In this document: in pieces, positions 35,244 through 43,813 of the stretch
Layout of the letters: the number at the start of each line of letters is the position of its first letter
Numbering within the stretch: position 1 is the stretch's first letter
Source: Pseudomonas lini
GTDB lineage: Bacteria; Pseudomonadota; Gammaproteobacteria; Pseudomonadales; Pseudomonadaceae
Reading direction: 5' to 3'
NCBI RefSeq assembly: GCF_001042905.1
Contig: NZ_JYLB01000002.1
Location: 620,001 to 684,000 of the forward strand
Length of the DNA: 64,000 nt
The notes under the pieces: model-generated
The model's input: only the letters and a program-made list of their open reading frames with translations
Told to the model about the DNA's origin: nothing
The model's database searches: none
Position numbers and translations under genes: made by a program

Positions 35244-35259
35244 TGGCATAACACTTGCT
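35244..35259 (+). promoter_or_regulatory. Sigma-54 promoter of the fliL operon
   Basis: TGGCATA-N4-TTGCT with GG-N10-GC spacing, 50 bases before fliL. It should drive fliLMNOPQR-flhB. Confidence 0.8.
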
Positions 35260-35309
35260 CTTGCCTTGCCGTGCGACTGTGAAAACCCGAATAGTGACGG
35301 ATTATTGGC

Positions 35310-35813
35310 ATGGCTAAGAGCGACGCATCACCAGTGAAAGACCCCGCAACCAAAGGCAAAATAAAGCTGATCATTGCGATCGTCGTGGCCATGCTGCTGG
35401 CGATCGGCTTGTCCGTGGGGGCGACCTGGTACTTCATGCACGGCGCCCAGAGCAAGCCTGCCGCAGCGGCTGAAACCGCTGTGGTCGGCAAGCAGCCGGC
35501 GATCTTCGAGCCCATGGCGCCGGCCTTTGTGGCCAACTACACCCAGAACGGCCGTCAGCGCTACATGCAGGTGAGCATCACCCTGCAGGGGCGCAATCAG
35601 GCCGATCTGGAAGCGCTCAAAGTCCACATGCCGGTGATCCGCAATAACCTGGTGATGCTGTTTTCCGGTCAGGATTTCGCCACGCTGGCGAGCCCGGTCG
35701 GCCAGGAAATGTTGCGTCAGAAGGCCACGGCCAGCGTCCAGGAAGTGGCGCAGAAAGAGCTTGGCAAAGTGGTGATCGAACAGTTGCTTTTCACTAATTT
35801 CGTACTGCAGTAG
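35310..35813 (+). CDS. fliL: Flagellar basal body-associated protein FliL
   Basis: FliL is a single-pass membrane protein around the stators that supports torque and swarming. The 167-residue protein has a short cytoplasmic start, a membrane helix at about 16-38 (IKLIIAIVVAMLLAIGLSVG) and a periplasmic stomatin-like domain (YMQVSITLQGRNQADLEAL; MLFSGQDFATLASPVG; VVIEQLLFTNFVLQ). First gene of the operon; fliM starts nine bases downstream. Confidence 0.95.
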   Translation: MAKSDASPVKDPATKGKIKLIIAIVVAMLLAIGLSVGATWYFMHGAQSKPAAAAETAVVGKQPAIFEPMAPAFVANYTQNGRQRYMQVSITLQGRNQADLEALKVHMPVIRNNLVMLFSGQDFATLASPVGQEMLRQKATASVQEVAQKELGKVVIEQLLFTNFVLQ

Positions 35814-35822
35814 GAACACGAC

Positions 35823-36791
35823 ATGGCCGTGCAGGACCTGCTGTCCCAGGATGAGATCGATGCGCTGTTGCATGGCGTCGACGATGGTCTGGTACAGACC
35901 GATAACGCTGCCGAACCCGGCACCGTCAAAAGCTACGACCTTACCAGCCAGGATCGCATCGTCCGCGGACGCATGCCGACCCTCGAAATGATCAACGAGC
36001 GTTTCGCCCGCTACACCCGCATCAGCATGTTCAACATGCTGCGCCGCTCGGCGGACGTTGCCGTCGGTGGCGTGCAGGTGATGAAGTTCGGCGAATACGT
36101 GCACTCGCTGTACGTGCCGACCAGTCTCAACCTGGTCAAGATCAAACCGCTGCGTGGCACTGCGCTGTTCATCCTCGACGCCAAACTGGTGTTCAAACTG
36201 GTGGACAACTTCTTCGGCGGCGATGGCCGTCACGCGAAGATCGAAGGGCGTGAATTCACCCCCACTGAGCTGCGTGTGGTGCGCATGGTGCTGGAACAGG
36301 CCTTCGTCGATTTGAAGGAAGCCTGGCAGGCGATCATGGAAGTGAACTTCGAGTACATCAACTCGGAAGTGAACCCGGCCATGGCCAACATCGTCGGCCC
36401 GAGCGAAGCGGTTGTGGTGTCGACGTTCCACATCGAACTCGATGGTGGTGGCGGTGACCTGCACGTGACCATGCCGTACTCGATGATCGAGCCGGTACGC
36501 GAAATGCTCGACGCCGGCTTCCAGTCGGACCTCGACGATCAGGACGAGCGCTGGATCAACGCCTTGCGCCAGGATGTGCTGGACGTCGATGTACCGATCG
36601 GTGCCACCGTAGCCCGCCGCCAGTTGAAGCTGCGCGACATCCTGCACATGCAGCCCGGGGATGTGATCCCGGTCGAGATGCCGGAAGAAATGATCATGCG
36701 CGCCAACGGCGTGCCGGCCTTCAAGGTCAAGATGGGCTCGCACAAAGGCAACCTCGCGTTGCAGGTTATCGAGCCGATCGAGCGCCGCTGA
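35823..36791 (+). CDS. fliM: Flagellar motor switch protein FliM
   Basis: FliM forms the C ring with FliG and FliN and binds phospho-CheY. The 322-residue protein starts with the CheY-binding peptide VQDLLSQDEIDALLHG (residues 3-18). The CheC-like middle domain contains YTRISMFNMLRRSADVAVGG and NVLR-type surfaces, including FFGGDGRHAKIEGREFTPTE. The C terminus is a SpoA domain (VPIGATVARRQLKLRDILHM, GDVIPVEMPEEM). A near-copy of its N-terminal motif recurs in the CheA linker. Confidence 0.96.
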   Translation: MAVQDLLSQDEIDALLHGVDDGLVQTDNAAEPGTVKSYDLTSQDRIVRGRMPTLEMINERFARYTRISMFNMLRRSADVAVGGVQVMKFGEYVHSLYVPTSLNLVKIKPLRGTALFILDAKLVFKLVDNFFGGDGRHAKIEGREFTPTELRVVRMVLEQAFVDLKEAWQAIMEVNFEYINSEVNPAMANIVGPSEAVVVSTFHIELDGGGGDLHVTMPYSMIEPVREMLDAGFQSDLDDQDERWINALRQDVLDVDVPIGATVARRQLKLRDILHMQPGDVIPVEMPEEMIMRANGVPAFKVKMGSHKGNLALQVIEPIERR

Positions 36792-36853
36792 CCGGCGCTC
36801 CAACCCCCTTTTAATTGACTGCTCTTGATTGAGCAGGTGCCCGCCGAGGACAA

Positions 36854-37315
36854 ATGATGAACGACGATATGAACGCCCAGGACGACCAGGCACTGGCTGA
36901 TGAATGGGCTGCGGCCCTGGAAGAAACCGGTGACGCCGGGCAGGACGATATCGATGCCTTGTTGGCCGCCGATGCCACCGGTTCGTCGTCCAACCGTCTG
37001 CCAATGGAAGAGTTCGGCAGCGTGCCGAAGAGCAACGATCCGGTGACGCTGGACGGTCCGAACCTGGACGTGATCCTCGATATTCCGGTATCCATTTCCA
37101 TGGAAGTCGGCAGCACCGATATCAACATCCGCAACCTGCTGCAACTCAACCAGGGGTCGGTGATCGAACTCGATCGTCTGGCCGGCGAGCCGCTGGACGT
37201 GCTGGTCAATGGCACGCTCATCGCCCACGGTGAAGTGGTGGTGGTCAACGAAAAGTTCGGCATCCGCCTGACCGACGTGATCAGCCCAAGCGAACGCATC
37301 AAGAAGCTGCGCTGA
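36854..37315 (+). CDS. fliN: Flagellar motor switch protein FliN
   Basis: FliN forms the base of the C ring and docks FliH/FliI. The 153-residue protein has an acidic N-terminal extension including AGQDDIDALLAAD and a SpoA domain (LDVILDIPVSISMEVGSTDI; LLQLNQGSVIELDRLAGEPLD; GEVVVVNEKFGIRLTDVISP). Two ATG codons are adjacent (36854, 36857); either is possible. It ends directly before the GTG of fliO. Confidence 0.95.
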   Translation: MMNDDMNAQDDQALADEWAAALEETGDAGQDDIDALLAADATGSSSNRLPMEEFGSVPKSNDPVTLDGPNLDVILDIPVSISMEVGSTDINIRNLLQLNQGSVIELDRLAGEPLDVLVNGTLIAHGEVVVVNEKFGIRLTDVISPSERIKKLR

Positions 37316-37762
37316 GTGAAAAAGGTTCTGGGGTTTGTGCTGGCGTTGCCGTTCAGTGTTCTGGCTGCCGAGCCGGTAGCGACCGCTACTGCGGCCGCCA
37401 CGCCGGCTGTCAGCAGCGGTGTGGCCGGGCAATTGACGCAATTGGTATTCGGCTTGGTGCTGGTGCTGGGGTTGATCTTCTTCCTCGCCTGGCTACTGCG
37501 CAGGGTCCAGCAGGCCGGGCCGGCGGGCAAGGGGCAAGTGATCGAGCTGATCGGTTCTCGCGCGCTTGGCCCTCGTGACCGTTTGATGCTGGTGCAGGTC
37601 GGCAATGAACAAATCCTGCTCGGCCTGAGCCCCGGCACCATCACTGCGCTGCATGTGCTCAAGGAGCCGGTGCCAGTGCCCGCCACTACCGAGAAAGCGA
37701 CCCCGGAGTTTGCTCAGCATCTGTTGAAGATGCTCGGCAAGGATCAGAAGGATAAGAAGTAA
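37316..37762 (+). CDS. fliO: Flagellar biosynthetic protein FliO
   Basis: FliO helps assemble the FliP ring of the export gate. The 148-residue protein begins with a signal-like segment ([18 protein letters not shown]), has a membrane helix at about 42-62 ([19 protein letters not shown]), and a small cytoplasmic domain ([36 protein letters not shown]). The GTG start at 37316 directly follows the fliN stop. Its stop shares a base with the fliP ATG. Confidence 0.92.
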   Translation: MKKVLGFVLALPFSVLAAEPVATATAAATPAVSSGVAGQLTQLVFGLVLVLGLIFFLAWLLRRVQQAGPAGKGQVIELIGSRALGPRDRLMLVQVGNEQILLGLSPGTITALHVLKEPVPVPATTEKATPEFAQHLLKMLGKDQKDKK

Positions 37763-38520
37763 TGGGTGCGCTACGCATCGTCTTGACGCTGGCCCTGATG
37801 CTGGCTGCGCCGCTGGCGTTCGCTGCCGATCCGTTATCGATCCCGGCAATCACTCTGGGCACTAACGCCGAAGGCGCTCAGGAATACTCGGTCAGCCTGC
37901 AAATCCTGCTGATCATGACCGCGCTGAGTTTCATCCCGGCGTTCGTCATGCTGATGACCAGTTTCACCCGGATCATCATCGTGTTCTCGATCCTGCGTCA
38001 GGCCCTTGGCTTGCAGCAGACACCGTCGAACCAGATCCTCACCGGCATGGCGCTGTTCCTGACTATGTTCATCATGGCGCCGGTGTTCGATCGCGTAAAT
38101 CAGGATGCCTTGCAGCCATATCTGGCGGAGAAACTCAGCGCTCAGGATGCCGTGACCAAGGCGCAGGTGCCGATCAAGGATTTCATGCTGGCCCAGACTC
38201 GCAGCAGCGATCTGGAGCTGTTCATGCGCTTGTCCAAGCGCACTGACATTGCTTCGCCTGATCAGGCGCCGCTGACGATTCTGGTGCCGGCGTTCGTGAC
38301 CTCTGAGCTGAAAACCGCGTTCCAGATCGGCTTCATGATCTTCATTCCGTTCCTGATCATCGACCTGGTCGTGGCCAGTGTGCTGATGGCCATGGGTATG
38401 ATGATGCTCTCACCACTGATTATTTCCCTGCCGTTCAAGATCATGCTGTTCGTGCTGGTGGATGGCTGGGCGTTGATCATTGGCACGTTGGCCAGCAGCT
38501 TCGGCGGCGTTTCACCATGA
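37762..38520 (+). CDS. fliP: Flagellar type III export gate protein FliP
   Basis: FliP pentamers form the core of the export gate. The 252-residue protein starts with a signal peptide ([17 protein letters not shown]), then shows FliP signatures: [40 protein letters not shown] and [20 protein letters not shown]. Several membrane helices are evident. Its ATG overlaps the fliO stop and its end overlaps fliQ. Confidence 0.97.
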   Translation: MGALRIVLTLALMLAAPLAFAADPLSIPAITLGTNAEGAQEYSVSLQILLIMTALSFIPAFVMLMTSFTRIIIVFSILRQALGLQQTPSNQILTGMALFLTMFIMAPVFDRVNQDALQPYLAEKLSAQDAVTKAQVPIKDFMLAQTRSSDLELFMRLSKRTDIASPDQAPLTILVPAFVTSELKTAFQIGFMIFIPFLIIDLVVASVLMAMGMMMLSPLIISLPFKIMLFVLVDGWALIIGTLASSFGGVSP

Positions 38521-38786
38521 CGCCGGAAGTTGCCGTAGACATCTTTCGCGAAGCGTTGTGGCTGACCACCATGATGGTCGCCGTGCTGGTAATCCCGAGC
38601 TTGCTGGTGGGCTTGTTGGTGGCGATGTTCCAGGCAGCCACCCAGATCAACGAACAGACCCTGAGCTTCCTGCCGCGCCTGCTGGTGATGCTGGTGACGC
38701 TGATCGTTGGCGGCCCGTGGATGGTGCAGACCTTTATGGAATACATCCTGCAGTTGTACGGCAGTATTCCTCAGGTCATCGGCTAA
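38517..38786 (+). CDS. fliQ: Flagellar export gate protein FliQ
   Basis: An 89-residue protein with two membrane helices ([20 protein letters not shown] and [18 protein letters not shown]), joined by [15 protein letters not shown], the FliQ signature. It wraps the FliPR core of the export gate. ATG 38517 overlaps the fliP stop. Confidence 0.96.
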   Translation: MTPEVAVDIFREALWLTTMMVAVLVIPSLLVGLLVAMFQAATQINEQTLSFLPRLLVMLVTLIVGGPWMVQTFMEYILQLYGSIPQVIG

Positions 38787-38789
38787 ACC

Positions 38790-39572
38790 ATGTCGCTGCT
38801 GCAGCTGACCGATACCCAGATCAGTACCTGGGTGGCGACGTTCATGTTGCCGCTGTTTCGCATCGGTTCGTTGCTGATGGTCATGCCGATTTTCGGTACG
38901 AGCCTGGTGCCCCAGCGCGTACGCCTGTACTTCGCCCTGGCGATCACCTTCGTGATCGCTCCCGGCCTGCCGCCGATGCCGCCGGTCAACGCGTTGGACC
39001 TGAGCGCACTGCTGCTGATTGCCGAGCAAATCATCATTGGCGCGATATTGGGCTTTTCCTTGCAGCTGTTCTTCCAGGCTTTCGTGGTCGCCGGGCAAAT
39101 TGTCGCGATCCAGATGGGCATGGGCTTCGCCTCGATGATGGACCCTACGAACGGTGTGTCGGTGGCGGTGATCGGGCAATTTTTCACCATGCTGGTGACC
39201 CTGCTGTTCCTGTCGATGAACGGCCATCTGGTGGTGTTCGAAGTCCTCACCGAGAGCTTCACCACGCTGCCGGTCGGTGGCGGGTTGATGGTCCATCATT
39301 TTTGGGAACTCGCCGGCAAGCTCGGCTGGGTACTTGGCGCGGCGCTGTTACTGGTGTTGCCGGCGATCACGGCGTTGCTGGTGGTCAACATTGCGTTTGG
39401 CGTGATGACCCGGGCGGCACCGCAGTTGAACATCTTCTCGATCGGCTTCCCGCTGACCCTGGTGCTCGGGCTGTTCATTGTCTGGGTCGGCCTGGCGGAC
39501 ATTCTCAATCAGTATCAACCGCTGGCCTCCGAGGCTTTGCAGTTGTTACGCGAACTGGCACGGGCGCGCTGA
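38790..39572 (+). CDS. fliR: Flagellar export gate protein FliR
   Basis: A 260-residue integral membrane protein of the export gate with about six hydrophobic segments. Typical stretches are FRIGSLLMVMPIFGTSLVPQRVRLYFALAI, GFSLQLFFQAFVVAGQIVAIQMG and FASMMDPTNGVSVAVIGQFF. It follows fliQ after three bases and precedes flhB by three. Confidence 0.96.
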   Translation: MSLLQLTDTQISTWVATFMLPLFRIGSLLMVMPIFGTSLVPQRVRLYFALAITFVIAPGLPPMPPVNALDLSALLLIAEQIIIGAILGFSLQLFFQAFVVAGQIVAIQMGMGFASMMDPTNGVSVAVIGQFFTMLVTLLFLSMNGHLVVFEVLTESFTTLPVGGGLMVHHFWELAGKLGWVLGAALLLVLPAITALLVVNIAFGVMTRAAPQLNIFSIGFPLTLVLGLFIVWVGLADILNQYQPLASEALQLLRELARAR

Positions 39573-39575
39573 GTC

Positions 39576-40715
39576 ATGGCTGAGAGCGAAAGCGGTCAGG
39601 ACAAAACAGAAGACCCCACGGAGAAACGTAAAAAGGACTCCCGTGACAAGGGCGAGATTGCGCGCTCCAAGGAGCTCAATACCTTGGCGGTCATGCTCGC
39701 CGGTGCCGGCGCGCTGCTGATTTTTGGCGGCGCATTGGCGCAGGACATGATGGAGCTGATGCGGATGAACTTCACGCTGTCGCGGGAAGTGATTCTGGAC
39801 CAGCGCAGCATGGGTACCTTCTTGCTGCACTCGGGACAGATTGCCTTGTTGGCGATTCAGCCGGTGATGATCACTATGCTGTTGGCGGCGTTGATCGGCC
39901 CGATCTCCCTCGGTGGCTGGCTGTTCGCGGCCGGCTCCATGGCGCCCAAGTTCAGTCGCATGAACCCCGGCGCGGGCCTGAAACGGATGTTCTCGGCCAA
40001 GGCGCTGGTGGAGTTGCTCAAGGCCCTGGCGAAGTTTTTCATTGTCTTGTTCGTGGCGTTGGCGGTCCTGTCGTCGGACATCGATGATCTGATGCGCATC
40101 GCTCACGAGCCGTTGGACATGGCGATCATTCACAGCTTGCAGGTGGTCGGCTGGAGTACCTTGTGGATGGCTTGCGGGCTGATCATCATCGCAGTGGTCG
40201 ACGTGCCGGTGCAGCTCTGGGAAAGCCACAAGAAGCTGCAGATGACCAAGCAGGAAGTGCGCGACGAGCACAAGGATCAGGAAGGGCGGCCAGAGGTCAA
40301 ACAGCGCATTCGTCAGTTGCAGCGCGAGATGTCCCAGCGGCGGATGATGGCCGCGATCCCCGAGGCCGACGTGGTTATCACCAACCCGACCCACTACGCC
40401 GTGGCCCTCAAGTACGATCCAGATAAAGGCAATGCGCCGGTGCTGTTGGCCAAGGGGAGCGACTTCCTCGCCTTGAAGATCCGCGAAATCGCCGTGGCCA
40501 ACAATGTGATGCTGCTCGAATCGCCGGCGCTGGCGCGCTCAATCTACTACTCCACGGAGCTGGAGCAGGAAATTCCCGGCGGGCTCTATCTGGCAGTCGC
40601 CCAGGTACTGGCCTACGTCTACCAGATCCGCCAGTACCGCGCCGGCAAGGGCAAGCGTCCGGATCCGCTCCAGGACGATCTGCCGATTCCACCGGATTTG
40701 CGGCGCGATTCCTGA
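39576..40715 (+). CDS. flhB: Flagellar export switch protein FlhB
   Basis: FlhB decides which substrates are exported and self-cleaves at NPTH. The 379-residue protein has a charged N terminus (DKTEDPTEKRKKDSRDKGEIARSKELN), four membrane segments, and a cytoplasmic C domain with NPTH at residues 270-273 (DVVITNPTHYAVALKY). The C-terminal fragment runs to YRAGKGKRPDPLQDD. It is last in the fliL operon. A truncated paralogue of its C domain is encoded at 56200-56529. Confidence 0.97.
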   Translation: MAESESGQDKTEDPTEKRKKDSRDKGEIARSKELNTLAVMLAGAGALLIFGGALAQDMMELMRMNFTLSREVILDQRSMGTFLLHSGQIALLAIQPVMITMLLAALIGPISLGGWLFAAGSMAPKFSRMNPGAGLKRMFSAKALVELLKALAKFFIVLFVALAVLSSDIDDLMRIAHEPLDMAIIHSLQVVGWSTLWMACGLIIIAVVDVPVQLWESHKKLQMTKQEVRDEHKDQEGRPEVKQRIRQLQREMSQRRMMAAIPEADVVITNPTHYAVALKYDPDKGNAPVLLAKGSDFLALKIREIAVANNVMLLESPALARSIYYSTELEQEIPGGLYLAVAQVLAYVYQIRQYRAGKGKRPDPLQDDLPIPPDLRRDS

Positions 40716-40875
40716 GTGAGGGGGATTCTGCGCCGTCGGCCGGCGGCTTGCCGATGAGTGGTCGCTATTTGCTTGTTTACCTATCAGTTATGACAGTAGG
40801 CGGCGATGAAAATGGTGTGTCTGATAAGCCTGACTATTTCGCCCTGTTCAGGGTGATCACGGCAGGGGCGGCATC

Positions 40876-41532
40876 ATGGAAAATCAGTACACGCGGCTGG
40901 AGGGAATGGGGCTCAAGTTCGTATCGGGCAACGTTGAGCATCGACTGGAAGAAGGCGCCATCGGTTACACGATCAAGTTCAAATTGCTACTGGACTTTGA
41001 GGCTTTCAAGGTTGCGGCCAATGCAGCCATTCCTGGCTATCTCGACTCCTTCATCAATGCTATTCGTCCTGAACTGGGCGGGCTTGCCTACCATCTTTGG
41101 TACAACTATTTCAGTGATGCTGCCGGGAAAATCCACTCTTTTGAGCGGCTATGCGAAGTTTTCAGCTGGGCGGGCAATTACTTCGATCAATGGACGGAGG
41201 GCAGCCTTGCGCGGCGTTATGCGAAGCCCACGTTCGAGGTGGTAGGCAATGATATTTTTATTACCTGCGGGCAGTATTTTCGCTGGTCAGATCGTAAGCG
41301 GGAAATTGTGATCGGCGATCTGCCTGTAGTCAGTTTTTTTTGGGGGCTTGGCTTGATGCAAGGGCATACGCGGCTGGAGAGGGCGCCCGGTCATGTCCTG
41401 ACGTTGGGGTATGTGTATGAGGATCTGGTGGAGGTCGACGGCGCACCGATGAATCGCGGGATGCTTTACATGCGCGGTCATCAGCTCGCCTTCGGAAAAA
41501 TCAGCGCCAACGACATCAGGATTGCAACCTGA
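40876..41532 (+). CDS. Unrecognised 218-residue protein between flhB and flhA
   Basis: The product is probably cytoplasmic: there is no signal peptide or membrane helix. It is rich in aromatic residues, especially Phe, Tyr and Trp (LAYHLWYNYFSDAAGKIHSF; FSWAGNYFDQWTEGSLARRY; ITCGQYFRWSD). I do not recognise a domain. Codon use looks more A/T-rich than its neighbours (runs such as ATATTTTTATT near 41254). It interrupts what is otherwise a flhB-flhA junction, and the predicted flhA promoter lies downstream of it, so flhA need not be co-transcribed. A weak GCAGGGG ribosome site precedes ATG 40876. Acquisition by transfer is possible but unproven. Confidence 0.7.
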   Translation: MENQYTRLEGMGLKFVSGNVEHRLEEGAIGYTIKFKLLLDFEAFKVAANAAIPGYLDSFINAIRPELGGLAYHLWYNYFSDAAGKIHSFERLCEVFSWAGNYFDQWTEGSLARRYAKPTFEVVGNDIFITCGQYFRWSDRKREIVIGDLPVVSFFWGLGLMQGHTRLERAPGHVLTLGYVYEDLVEVDGAPMNRGMLYMRGHQLAFGKISANDIRIAT

Positions 41533-41595
41533 GTCCGTCGGCGGCGATCCTGTTTCAGAGCGTTTCTCAAACTCTTTCGGCGGCCTGCAAAAAGT

Positions 41596-41611
41596 TGGAA
41601 GGCTTCTTGCA
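41596..41611 (+). promoter_or_regulatory. Sigma-54 promoter of the flhA operon
   Basis: TGGAAGG-N4-TTGCA with GG-N10-GC spacing, 62 bases before flhA. The -24 element matches TGG-A-G rather than all of TGGCACG. The flhA-flhF-fleN-fliA operon is FleQ/RpoN controlled in P. aeruginosa. Confidence 0.7.
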
Positions 41612-41672
41612 GTAGCCGCCCTGCGCCTGTTTCAGGCGTCAAAAGTTTGCTTTAAAGGAACGGGGAAAACCG

Positions 41673-43802
41673 GTGGATCGCTCTCAGTTAATCAACACTG
41701 CACGCACAAACGTTGCCGACCTCAGTCGGGGCAATCTGGGTGTGCCGCTGTTGCTGCTGGTCATGCTGGCCATGATGATGTTACCGGTGCCGCCGTTCCT
41801 GCTGGACGTGTTTTTCACGTTCAACATTGCCTTGTCCATCGTGGTGTTGCTGGTCTGCGTGTACGCTCTGCGGCCGTTGGATTTTGCCGTGTTCCCGACC
41901 ATTCTGCTGGTGGCAACGTTGCTGCGACTGGCGCTGAACGTGGCCTCGACACGGGTGGTGATGCTCCACGGTCAGGACGGCCATGCCGCTGCCGGTAAGG
42001 TGATCCAGGCCTTCGGTGAAGTGGTGATCGGCGGTAACTACGTGGTTGGTATCGTGGTTTTCGCGATTTTGATGATCATCAACTTCGTCGTAGTGACCAA
42101 GGGTGCGGGGCGGATTTCCGAGGTGAGCGCGCGTTTCACCCTCGATGCAATGCCCGGCAAACAGATGGCGATCGATGCCGACTTGAACGCCGGCCTGATC
42201 GATCAGAACCAGGCGAAATTGCGCCGGATGGAAGTGGCCCAGGAAGCCGAGTTCTACGGCTCGATGGACGGTGCCAGCAAGTTCGTTCGCGGTGACGCCA
42301 TCGCCGGCCTGCTGATTCTGTTCATCAACCTGATCGGCGGCATGGCGGTCGGTATCTTCCAGCACGGCATGACCTTTGGCGATGCCGGTCGGGTTTACGC
42401 CTTGTTGACCATCGGTGACGGTTTGGTGGCGCAATTGCCATCACTGCTGTTGTCGACTGCCGCTGCGATTATGGTGACCCGTGCTTCCGGTTCGGAAGAC
42501 ATGGGCAAGCAGATCAATCGTCAGATGTTCGCTTCACCGAAAGCCCTGGCCGTGGCTGCTGGCTTGATGGCGGTGATGGGCCTGGTGCCGGGCATGCCGC
42601 ACTTTTCTTTTCTGAGCATGGCAGCCCTGGCGGCTGGCGGCGCTTACCTGTTCTGGAAGAAGCAGAACGTGGTCAAGGTTCAGGCCCTGCAAGAGGTCAA
42701 GCGCCAGCAGGAACTGCTGCCATCGCCGGCCCGCGCCCAGGAAACCAAGGAGCTTGGCTGGGACGACGTGACCCCGATCGACATGATCGGCCTGGAAGTC
42801 GGCTACCGCCTGATCCCGCTGGTGGATCGCAACCAGGGTGGGCAGTTGCTGGCACGGATCAAGGGTGTGCGTAAAAAGCTCTCCCAGGACCTGGGCTTCT
42901 TGATGCCGACTGTGCATATCCGTGACAACCTCGACCTGGCGCCAAGCGCCTACCGCCTGACCCTGATGGGCGTGATCCTGGCCGAGGCCGAGATTTACCC
43001 GGACCGCGAACTGGCGATCAACCCGGGGCAGGTCTACGGCACGCTCAACGGCATTACCGCCAAAGATCCGGCTTTTGGTCTGGAGGCGGTCTGGATCGAA
43101 ATCAGCCAGCGTGCCCAGGCGCAATCCCTCGGTTACACCGTGGTCGATGCCAGTACGGTAGTGGCAACCCACTTGAACCAGATTTTGTACAAACACTCCA
43201 GCGAGCTGATTGGCCACGAAGAAGTCCAGCAACTCATGCAATTGCTGGCCAAAAGCTCACCGAAACTGGCCGAAGAGCTGGTGCCGGGGGTGGTTTCTCT
43301 GTCGCAGTTGCTCAAGGTCTTGCAGGCATTGCTGGCTGAACAGGTGCCGGTACGGGACATTCGAAGCATCGCCGAAGCCATCGCGAACAACGCCGCCAAG
43401 AGTCAAGATACTGCCGCTTTGGTGGCCGCGGTGCGCGTCGGCGTATCCCGTGCAATCGTGCAAAGCATTGTAGGCACTGAGTCGGAGCTGCCTGTGATCA
43501 CCTTGGAGCCAAGGTTGGAACAAATATTGCTCAATAGTCTTCAGAAGGCAGGACAAGGCTCGGAAGAGGGCGTTCTGCTGGAGCCAAGCATGGCAGAGAA
43601 ACTGCAACGCTCGTTGATCGAAGCGGCGCAGCGTCAGGAAATGCAAGGTCAACCGGTGATTCTGCTGGTGGCCGGTCCGGTTCGCGCGATGCTCTCGCGA
43701 TTCGGCCGACTGGCAGTCCCGGGTTTGCATGTGTTGGCTTACCAGGAAATCCCTGACAACAAGCAAGTGACCATCGTTGCGACAGTAGGGCCCAACGGCT
43801 GA
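41673..43802 (+). CDS. flhA: Flagellar export gate protein FlhA
   Basis: FlhA forms the large export-gate ring and receives chaperone-substrate complexes. The 709-residue protein has an N-terminal membrane half with at least seven helices, including LLLLVMLAMMMLPVPPFLLDVFFTFNIAL-type segments, and the FHIPEP signature region (RISEVSARFTLDAMPGKQMA). The cytoplasmic C half (about 345-709) contains YRLIPLVDRNQGGQLLARIK and RFGRLAVPGLHVLAYQEI. The start is a GTG at 41673 preceded by AAAGGAACGGGG. It is near-identical to P. aeruginosa FlhA in the membrane half. Confidence 0.97.
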   Translation: MDRSQLINTARTNVADLSRGNLGVPLLLLVMLAMMMLPVPPFLLDVFFTFNIALSIVVLLVCVYALRPLDFAVFPTILLVATLLRLALNVASTRVVMLHGQDGHAAAGKVIQAFGEVVIGGNYVVGIVVFAILMIINFVVVTKGAGRISEVSARFTLDAMPGKQMAIDADLNAGLIDQNQAKLRRMEVAQEAEFYGSMDGASKFVRGDAIAGLLILFINLIGGMAVGIFQHGMTFGDAGRVYALLTIGDGLVAQLPSLLLSTAAAIMVTRASGSEDMGKQINRQMFASPKALAVAAGLMAVMGLVPGMPHFSFLSMAALAAGGAYLFWKKQNVVKVQALQEVKRQQELLPSPARAQETKELGWDDVTPIDMIGLEVGYRLIPLVDRNQGGQLLARIKGVRKKLSQDLGFLMPTVHIRDNLDLAPSAYRLTLMGVILAEAEIYPDRELAINPGQVYGTLNGITAKDPAFGLEAVWIEISQRAQAQSLGYTVVDASTVVATHLNQILYKHSSELIGHEEVQQLMQLLAKSSPKLAEELVPGVVSLSQLLKVLQALLAEQVPVRDIRSIAEAIANNAAKSQDTAALVAAVRVGVSRAIVQSIVGTESELPVITLEPRLEQILLNSLQKAGQGSEEGVLLEPSMAEKLQRSLIEAAQRQEMQGQPVILLVAGPVRAMLSRFGRLAVPGLHVLAYQEIPDNKQVTIVATVGPNG

Positions 43803-43813
43803 GGTAGTGGTTT

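Noticed and set aside
33807..35249. 480-codon open frame on the - strand opposite fliK
   Set aside because: Shadow of the Ala/Pro-rich fliK coding region; the translation is low-complexity Arg/Gly and runs through the REP element.
40748..41245. 165-codon + strand frame overlapping the orphan between flhB and flhA
   Set aside because: Mostly overlaps the 218-residue frame in another phase; its translation becomes Arg/Ser-rich and lacks a ribosome site. The 218-residue frame has more protein-like composition.
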